From: Acidobacteriota bacterium
GTDB lineage: Bacteria > Acidobacteriota > Vicinamibacteria > Vicinamibacterales > UBA2999
DNA: 64,000 nt
NCBI GenBank assembly: GCA_030697165.1
Contig: JAUYQQ010000009.1
Span: 349,082-413,081, forward strand
Direction of reading: 5' to 3'
The position numbers and the translations under genes are program-made. The notes beneath the pieces were generated by a model, which was given only the letters and a program-made list of their open reading frames with translations, made no database searches and was not told where the DNA came from. This document shows, in pieces, positions 58,316 to 64,000 of this stretch (positions within the stretch are counted from its first letter, which is position 1; each line of letters opens with the position of its first letter).

Positions 58316-61150
58316 ATGAACCCGTGGGACCAGTTTACCGGGGCCAATGCGGGGTATGTCTACGAGTTGTTCGAGCGCTACCAGCGCGATCCTTCGTCCG
58401 TGGACGAGGCGACCCGCCGGGCGTTTGCTACCTGGACGCCCAGCGACCCATCAGCAGCAACACCCGCCGTGTCCACCGTCACGCCGACAGGCGCGAAGGC
58501 GGACGGGGACATGGAGGCCGGCATTGCCGCCCACACCCTGGCCGGAAACATCCGCCGGTTTGGGCACCTGGCGGCCGAGCTCGATCCGCTGGGCTTTCAC
58601 GACCCGATCGGCGACCCATCGCTCAACCCGCACTCGCATGGCCTGACCAGCGAGACGCTCAAGAAGCTGCCGGCGTCGATCGTCTCGGGGCCGGCCGCGG
58701 CCGGCGCGGCCAACGCGTTCGAGGCCATCGCGCGCCTGCGCGAGATCTACTGCTCGACGACCGGCCACGACTACAGCCACGTGTTCGTCCCCGACGAGCG
58801 CGAGTGGCTGCGCCAGGCCGTGGAGGCCCGCCAGTTCCGTCCCCCCGTGGATCCGATCGACAGCCTCGAGCTCGTCGATCGCATCACCGAGGTCGAGACC
58901 TTCGAGCGCTTCCTGCACCGAACCTTCCCGGGCAAGACGCGGTTCTCGATCGAGGGGCTCGACATGATGGTGCCGATCCTCGACGAGATCATCCACGACG
59001 CCGCCGAGGGTGGCGTCCAGCACGTGATGATCGCCATGGCGCATCGCGGGCGGTTGAACGTGCTCGCGCACATCCTGCAGAAGCCGTACCCGCAGATCCT
59101 GGCCGAGTTCAAGGATCCGATCCTGAAGGACCGGCTGCGCGTGGACCTGGGCTGGATGGGCGACGTGAAGTACCACGCCGGCGCGCGGGTCGAGGCGCAG
59201 CCCGACGGGCTCCCCAAGCAGGTGGTGATCTCGATGCCGCCGAACCCGAGCCACCTCGAAGCGGTGGATCCGGTGCTGAACGGCATGGCCCGCGCCGCCG
59301 CCACGACGGTTGACCAGCCGGGTCCGCCGCTGGTCGACAAGGGCAAGGTGCTCGCCATCCTGATCCACGGTGACGCGGCGTTCCCGGGACAGGGCGTGGT
59401 CGCCGAGACGCTGAACCTGTCGCGGCTCGACGGCTACGACGTGGGCGGCATCATCCACATCATTGCCAACAACCAGGTCGGCTTCACGACCGACCCGGAC
59501 GAGTCGTTCAGCACCAGCTACGCCAGCGGCCTGGCGCGCGGCTTCAAGATCCCCATCACGCACGTCAACGCGGACGACCCGGTGGCGTGCATCGAGGCGG
59601 CCCGGCTGGCGATTGCGTACCGGCAGCGCTTCAAGCTCGATTACCTGATCGACCTGGTCGGCTACCGCCGCTACGGCCACAACGAAGGTGATGAGCCGGC
59701 GTTCACGCAGCCGGCGGTCTACCAGATTGTCAGCGCCCATCCGACCGTCCGCGAGATCTATGCCCGCACGCTGGTGGCGGCCGGCACGATTACGCAGGAA
59801 CGCGCCGACGAAATGGTCCGCGCGCGCATGACGGCGCTGGAGCAGGCCTACGCCGCGGTCAAGCCCGAGCAGGACTACGTGCCGCCGGTGCCCGAGGTGC
59901 CACCGAGCGGCGCCGCCACCAAGGTCAGCACGGCCATGCCGCTGTCGAACCTCGCGGCGCTCAATGCCGACCTGTTGACGGTGCCCGAGGGCTTCACCGT
60001 GCACCGCAAGCTCGAACGCGGCCGCGAACGCCGCCAGGCCATGTTCGCGAATGCCGCCGAGCGCTCAATCGACTGGGCCGCCGCCGAGGAACTCGCGCTG
60101 GCGTCGATCCTGGCCGACGGCATCGGCGTCCGCTTTACGGGTGAAGATGTCGAACGCGGCACCTTCAGCCACCGCCACGCCGTGTACCACGATTCAGTGA
60201 CGGGCGCAGAGCATGTGCCGCTGCAGCGCCTGCGCCAGGCTAAGGCGGCCTTCGAGATCCGCAACAGTCCGCTGTCCGAGTACGCCTGCGTCGGCTTCGA
60301 GCTCGGCTACAGCCTGCAGGAACCGGGGCGGCTGGTGATCTGGGAGGCGCAGTACGGCGACTTCATCAACGGCGCGCAGATCATCCTCGACGAGTACCTG
60401 ACCTCGACCCGCGCCAAGTGGGGCATGTCGCCGTCGCTGGTGCTGCTGCTGCCCCACGGCTACGAGGGACAGGGGCCCGATCACTCGAGCGCCCGGCTCG
60501 AGCGGTTCCTGAACGCCGCCGCCGACACCAACATCCGCGTCGTCAACTGCACCACCGCGGCGCAGTACTTCCACGTGCTGCGGCGCCAGGCGCTGTTGCT
60601 GCAGACTGACCCGCTGCCGCTGATCGTGATGACGCCGAAGAGCCTGCTGCGGCACGGCTTCACGGCCTCGACGCCAACGGAACTGGCCGAGGGCAAGTTC
60701 CAGCGGGTAATCGATGATTCGCTGACCCCGGCGCAGGCGGCGAAGGTTCGCCGGCTGGTGTTGTGCAGCGGCAAGGTCGCCGTCGACTTGTTCACCAGCG
60801 AGCAGCGCAAGGACAATACGACCGTGGCGATTGCCCGCGTCGAGCAGCTCTACCCATTCCCCGACGGGCCCATTCGCGACGTGATGGCACGGTATCCCAA
60901 GCTGCGCGAGGTCTGCTGGGTGCAGGAAGAGCCCGAGAACATGGGCGCGTGGGAGTTCGTCCGCCCCCTGCTCGAGCAGTTGATCGACAAGCGGTGGCCG
61001 CTGCGCTACATCGGCCGCGTCCGCAACTCGAGCCCGTCCGAGGGCTCGTCGAGCTGGCATGCGGTCAACCAGCGCGCCATTGTCGAACAGGCCTTTGAAG
61101 CCAAGGCCGAAACCAAAGAACTCGATCGCGTCCTCTCGAAGCAGGTCTAA
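58316..61150 (+). CDS. sucA: 2-oxoglutarate dehydrogenase E1
   Basis: 944 residues, full length for SucA. N-terminal FTGANAGYVYELFERYQRDP. Thiamine-diphosphate domain with AMAHRGRLNVLAHIL (~243), HGDAAFPGQGVVAE (~352) and NNQVGFTTD. Then the transketolase-like domain with EGQGPDHSSARLERFL, and C-terminal QEEPENMGAWEFV. Decarboxylates 2-oxoglutarate and acylates SucB lipoate. TAAAGT lies 9 nt before ATG, with AGAAAGG between. sucB follows 6 nt after the stop. Confidence 0.97.
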   Translation: MNPWDQFTGANAGYVYELFERYQRDPSSVDEATRRAFATWTPSDPSAATPAVSTVTPTGAKADGDMEAGIAAHTLAGNIRRFGHLAAELDPLGFHDPIGDPSLNPHSHGLTSETLKKLPASIVSGPAAAGAANAFEAIARLREIYCSTTGHDYSHVFVPDEREWLRQAVEARQFRPPVDPIDSLELVDRITEVETFERFLHRTFPGKTRFSIEGLDMMVPILDEIIHDAAEGGVQHVMIAMAHRGRLNVLAHILQKPYPQILAEFKDPILKDRLRVDLGWMGDVKYHAGARVEAQPDGLPKQVVISMPPNPSHLEAVDPVLNGMARAAATTVDQPGPPLVDKGKVLAILIHGDAAFPGQGVVAETLNLSRLDGYDVGGIIHIIANNQVGFTTDPDESFSTSYASGLARGFKIPITHVNADDPVACIEAARLAIAYRQRFKLDYLIDLVGYRRYGHNEGDEPAFTQPAVYQIVSAHPTVREIYARTLVAAGTITQERADEMVRARMTALEQAYAAVKPEQDYVPPVPEVPPSGAATKVSTAMPLSNLAALNADLLTVPEGFTVHRKLERGRERRQAMFANAAERSIDWAAAEELALASILADGIGVRFTGEDVERGTFSHRHAVYHDSVTGAEHVPLQRLRQAKAAFEIRNSPLSEYACVGFELGYSLQEPGRLVIWEAQYGDFINGAQIILDEYLTSTRAKWGMSPSLVLLLPHGYEGQGPDHSSARLERFLNAAADTNIRVVNCTTAAQYFHVLRRQALLLQTDPLPLIVMTPKSLLRHGFTASTPTELAEGKFQRVIDDSLTPAQAAKVRRLVLCSGKVAVDLFTSEQRKDNTTVAIARVEQLYPFPDGPIRDVMARYPKLREVCWVQEEPENMGAWEFVRPLLEQLIDKRWPLRYIGRVRNSSPSEGSSSWHAVNQRAIVEQAFEAKAETKELDRVLSKQV

Positions 61151-61156
61151 GCGAAA

Positions 61157-62377
61157 ATGGCAACGAACATAGTGGTTCCGGAACTCGGCGAGTCGGTGGT
61201 CGAAGCGCGCGTCGCGAAGTGGCTGAAGAAGCAGGGCGACAGCGTGGTCGCCGGTGATGCGCTGGTGGAACTCGAGACCGAGAAGATCGATCTCGAAGTG
61301 AGCGCCGATCGTGCCGGCGTGCTCGGCGCGATCAAGCACCAGGAAGGTGCGGACGTGAAGGTTGGCGAAGTGCTCGCGGTGCTCGAGGAGGCGGGTCAGG
61401 CTGGTGAGGCGGGTGGGGCTGGTAAGGTCGTTGCCGCCGAAGCGCCGTCTGCCGCGTCGGCGGCAACGCCCCCCGACAAGAAAGCCACGCCGACGGCAAA
61501 GAACGTGGCGAAGGCGCACGACGTGAAGATCGAGTCGGTTTCGCCGGCAGGTGCCCGGGTAACGAAACAGGATGTGTTGAAGGCTGCGGCCCCACCCGTC
61601 CAACCGGCCTCACCCGCCCAACCGGCCTCACCCGGCCAACCAGCCCCACCCGCCCGACCAGCCCCCGCAAGCGGCGACCGAAGCGAAACCCGCGAACGAA
61701 TGTCCAAGCGCCGAGCCACGATCGCCCGCCGCCTCGTCGAAGCGCAGCAGACGGCCGCCATGCTCACCACCTTCAACGAGGTGGACATGAGTGCGCTGAT
61801 GGCGCTGCGCGAGCGGCGCAAAGAGGCCTTCACCAAGAAGCACGGCGTCGGCCTCGGCATTGCTTCGTTCTTCGTCCAGGCGGCCATCGGCGCGTTGAAG
61901 GCGTTCCCGCAGATCAACGCCGAGATCCAGGGCGACGAGATCGTCTACAAGCACTACTACGACATCGGCATGGCGGTCGGTGCCGAAGGCGGCCTCGTGG
62001 TACCGGTCTTGCGCGACGCCGACCGCATGGGCTTTGCCGGCATCGAGCTGGGGATCCGCGATTTCGCGGCCCGCGCCAAGGACGGCTCGCTGACGCTTGA
62101 AGACCTGAAGGGCGGCACGTTCACGATCACGAACGGTGGCGTGTTCGGCTCGCTCATGAGCACGCCTATTCTCAACCCGCCGCAGGTCGGCATCCTGGGC
62201 CTGCACAAGATCGCCGACCGCGCCGTGCCGGTGAATGGCCAGGTCGTGATCCGGCCGATGATGTACCTCGCGCTCAGCTACGACCACCGGCTGGTCGATG
62301 GCCGCGAGGCCGTGCAGTTCCTGGTCAAGATCAAGGAATACATCGAAGACCCGGCCTGGATGCTGCTCGACGCCTAG
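61157..62377 (+). CDS. sucB: dihydrolipoyl succinyltransferase (2-oxoglutarate dehydrogenase E2)
   Basis: 406 residues: lipoyl domain ([18 protein letters not shown], Lys ~43), PSBD ([16 protein letters not shown] to ~145), and the catalytic core ending [16 protein letters not shown]. Linkers are tandem repeats in protein form ([34 protein letters not shown]). lpdA at 35,337 may supply E3. Immediately downstream of sucA. Confidence 0.96.
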   Translation: MATNIVVPELGESVVEARVAKWLKKQGDSVVAGDALVELETEKIDLEVSADRAGVLGAIKHQEGADVKVGEVLAVLEEAGQAGEAGGAGKVVAAEAPSAASAATPPDKKATPTAKNVAKAHDVKIESVSPAGARVTKQDVLKAAAPPVQPASPAQPASPGQPAPPARPAPASGDRSETRERMSKRRATIARRLVEAQQTAAMLTTFNEVDMSALMALRERRKEAFTKKHGVGLGIASFFVQAAIGALKAFPQINAEIQGDEIVYKHYYDIGMAVGAEGGLVVPVLRDADRMGFAGIELGIRDFAARAKDGSLTLEDLKGGTFTITNGGVFGSLMSTPILNPPQVGILGLHKIADRAVPVNGQVVIRPMMYLALSYDHRLVDGREAVQFLVKIKEYIEDPAWMLLDA

Positions 62378-62404
62378 CGCGCTGGCGCGAAGCCTCGCGG
62401 GTGA

Positions 62405-62467
62405 CGATGGGCCCAACCTACGCCAAGGATACGGTGGGCCCACCTACGCTAAAGCTACGGCGGGCAA
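62405..62467 (+). repeat. two 'YGG' dispersed repeat copies
   Basis: cctacgccaaggatacggtggg and cctacgctaaagctacggcgggcaag in direct orientation between the convergent sucB and RluD-type genes. The second supplies the last codons and TAG of the RluD-type gene. Confidence 0.8.
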
Positions 62468-63430
62468 GCCCAGCGCGTGGGCGAGCGTCCGCATGTCGTC
62501 TGGCAGCGGTGCAACAATTTCAATCGGCTCGCCGGTCGTGGGATGCCGCAGCAACAGCCGCCACGCATGCAGGGCCTGGCGTGGGAAGGCGTACGCGATC
62601 TCGTCGAGCGGCGCCGGTTCTCCGCCCTTACGCTTGCGCCCATAAACTCCGTCGCCGACGATGGGCCAGCCGCGCGCCGAGAGGTGTACGCGAATCTGGT
62701 GGGTCCGGCCGGTAATCAACCGGCAGCGAACCAACGAGAAGGTGCCTAGGGTGCTCGGGGTGACAGCCAGCCGTTCGTACTTCGTCACCGACGGCTGGCC
62801 ACCGCGATCGGTCACCGTGATGCGGCGGCGATCCCACGGGTCGCGGTCGAGGGCCAGGTCAATGGTGCCGCGCTGGGGTGACGGCCGCCCCCAGACAATC
62901 GCCGCGTAGTCCTTCTCAATGCGCCGGGCATCCATGGCGCGTTGCAGGGCAGCGTGCACGGCCGGACGCTTGGCGACCACCACCACCCCCGAGGTGTCCT
63001 TATCCAGGCGGCCGAGCAGGCTCGGCCGCGATCCGTCAGGCCAAGTCTTGGCGCGTTCGAGCACACCGTTCATCAGCGTGCCGCCGGTGTTCTTGTAAGA
63101 AGGATGCACGACCAGGCCGGCCGGCTTGTTGAGCGCCAGCAGATCGCCATCCTCGTACAACACGTCCAGGTCCATCGCCTGCGCCGCCGGTCTGGTGCGG
63201 GGCTGCAGGTGCTCAACCCTGACCCGGACCTCGTCGCCAGCCTGCACCCGCCAGGCCGCGCGAGACGGCGGCGTACCGTTCACCAGCACGTCGCCGGCAT
63301 CGATCCACTTCTGGATGCGGTTGCGCGAGATCGCCCGCTCGTCGCGCAGGTGGCGAAGCAGGACCCGATCGACCCGGACGCCGTGGTCGCCACGGTCGAG
63401 ATCGATCGTTCGCCAGACTGAGGCGGGCAC
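62444..63430 (-). CDS. RluA/RluD-family pseudouridine synthase
   Basis: 328 residues from GTG 63430. S4 domain (DRVLLRHLRDERAISRNRIQ, ~17-65), catalytic LLGRLDKDTSGVVVVAK (Asp ~146), LITGRTHQIRVHLSARGWPI and the C-terminal RQALHAWRLLLRHP. It isomerises uridines in rRNA (RluD-type) or tRNA. The C-terminal AVALA is encoded by a 'YGG' repeat. Confidence 0.92.
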   Translation of the reverse strand: MPASVWRTIDLDRGDHGVRVDRVLLRHLRDERAISRNRIQKWIDAGDVLVNGTPPSRAAWRVQAGDEVRVRVEHLQPRTRPAAQAMDLDVLYEDGDLLALNKPAGLVVHPSYKNTGGTLMNGVLERAKTWPDGSRPSLLGRLDKDTSGVVVVAKRPAVHAALQRAMDARRIEKDYAAIVWGRPSPQRGTIDLALDRDPWDRRRITVTDRGGQPSVTKYERLAVTPSTLGTFSLVRCRLITGRTHQIRVHLSARGWPIVGDGVYGRKRKGGEPAPLDEIAYAFPRQALHAWRLLLRHPTTGEPIEIVAPLPDDMRTLAHALGLPAVALA

Positions 63431-63470
63431 GTCACCAGTGTACTTGCCGGAATGTGATGTGGCGGGACGT

Positions 63471-63503
63471 AAAAAAGCCCGGACATCCCTGGAATGTCCG
63501 GGC
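63471..63503 (-). terminator. factor-independent terminator of the GNAT gene
   Basis: Minus strand: GCCCGGACAT, 7-nt loop, ATGTCCGGGC, then six T. Follows the acetyltransferase stop by 29 nt. Confidence 0.92.
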
Positions 63504-63531
63504 CTGACGGTGGTGCCCGACTGACGAAGAG

Positions 63532-64000
63532 CTAGTGGACGACCGGCGCGTTCTGGAGCGAGAGACGCTGCAGGCGCCAATCCTCGGCGAGGATGCCCCA
63601 CAACACCTGGTCGTGATACTGGCCGTGGCGCAGGAACGAACGCCGCAGCACGCCTTCCTTCACGGCGCCGAGCTTGCGCAGGGCGCCGTTGCCGCGGCCG
63701 TTGGCCACCGCCGCGCGCGCTTCGAGGCGGCGCGCGCCGACGACGTCAAACGCGAAGTCGAGGACCAGCCGTGCACCTTCCACGAACACGCCCGTGCCCC
63801 AGTACTGCGAACCGAGCGCGAAGCCCCACTCGGCAGTGCCGAAGCCCGGCTCGAGTGAACGCAGCTGGAAGATGCCAATGGCGGTGTCCATGCCGGCGGG
63901 CACGACCGCGAAGCAGGCATAGTTGCCGGCCTGGCGTTCGCGCTGCGCCCACAGGATGAAGCGCTCGAAGCCTTCGACCGTGGTCGGCGGCGGCGAGATG
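63532..64000 (-). CDS. GNAT acetyltransferase, RimJ/RimL type (5' end outside window)
   Basis: The frame is open from the right edge to the stop at 63532; 155 residues are visible. RimJ/L-like pattern: FAVVPAGMDTAIGIFQLRSL, AEWGFALGSQYWGTGVFVEG (acetyl-CoA region) and GARRLEARAAVANGRGNGAL, then KLGAVKEGVLRRS. Acetylates an N-terminus or small amine. The true start lies beyond 64,000. Confidence 0.88.
   Translation of the reverse strand, partial: ISPPPTTVEGFERFILWAQRERQAGNYACFAVVPAGMDTAIGIFQLRSLEPGFGTAEWGFALGSQYWGTGVFVEGARLVLDFAFDVVGARRLEARAAVANGRGNGALRKLGAVKEGVLRRSFLRHGQYHDQVLWGILAEDWRLQRLSLQNAPVVH

Noticed and set aside
58451..60004. Minus-strand frame of 517 codons inside sucA
   Set aside because: Antisense to sucA with all its conserved motifs intact; no independent signal.
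63477..63503. REP element
   Set aside because: The stem is followed by six T on the minus strand, so an ordinary factor-independent terminator explains it.

Overview
The window is a high-G+C bacterial chromosome segment, densely packed with about 60 protein genes on both strands. I saw no tRNA, rRNA, prophage or insertion sequence. Gene content and style (hydroxysqualene-route hopanoid genes, carboxypeptidase-regulatory-like and M14 exported proteins, DUF3500, exported amidohydrolases, many GTG/TTG starts, several families of short palindromic and tandem repeats between genes) suggest an Acidobacteriota genome, perhaps Vicinamibacteria. That assignment is an inference, not a search result.

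Layout. 1-4,923 (minus): thiI (cut by the window edge), hpnE, hpnD, hpnC and a PduO-type cobalamin adenosyltransferase. hpnC, hpnD and hpnE together would turn farnesyl diphosphate into squalene. 4,998-9,038: a short mutY, then a minus-strand run ygfZ - PHP protein - Nudix - DUF2892 - ECF sigma - zinc anti-sigma. 9,054-20,559: exported hydrolase, serB, a three-domain acyl-activating/acyltransferase fusion, a Gfo/Idh-GMC oxidoreductase pair, a DUF4160/DUF2442 pair and a flavin-barrel-GAF-winged-helix regulator. 21,143-28,576: c-type cytochromes, a VOC protein, a PqiA-like membrane protein, a phosphodiester glycosidase-like protein, a PepSY protein and an FHA protein. 28,599-36,758: MBL hydrolase, threonine ammonia-lyase, pseudokinase, SDR, a malate dehydrogenase-like pseudoenzyme and an lpdA - E2 - lipB - ECF sigma operon. 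37,154-43,308: NtrC-type regulator, HU, queF, CpaE-like ATPase, a small protein behind a sigma-54-type promoter and a large M14 peptidase. 50,216-64,000: PanE family, amidohydrolase, Omp85-type protein, DUF3500, Cld/HemQ family, Cof phosphatase, sucA-sucB, an RluD-type synthase and a GNAT enzyme cut by the edge.

The only clearly accessory island is 43,309-50,215. It holds a four-helix-bundle (bS23-like) gene between two oppositely oriented 8-bp tandem arrays, then a SNF2 helicase gene overlapping an Eco57I-type adenine methyltransferase gene, which in turn abuts a PD-(D/E)XK (GxxExxY) ORF with a damaged or unusual start. The helicase/methylase pair recalls the DrmD/DrmMI part of DISARM without the other Drm genes and is the best candidate for an undescribed defence module.

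Two themes cut across the window. First, many genes have a TANNNT -10-like hexamer 6-8 nt before the start codon and no leader, and two divergent pairs share one symmetric TANNNTA heptamer with start codons exactly 18 bp apart. Second, the short repeats have entered genes: they form linkers (HpnE, the GAF regulator, perhaps the E2 proteins), C-terminal tails and stop codons (HpnE, acyl-CoA synthetase, PepSY protein, methyltransferase, RluD and others). No stretch longer than 300 bases lacks a gene.
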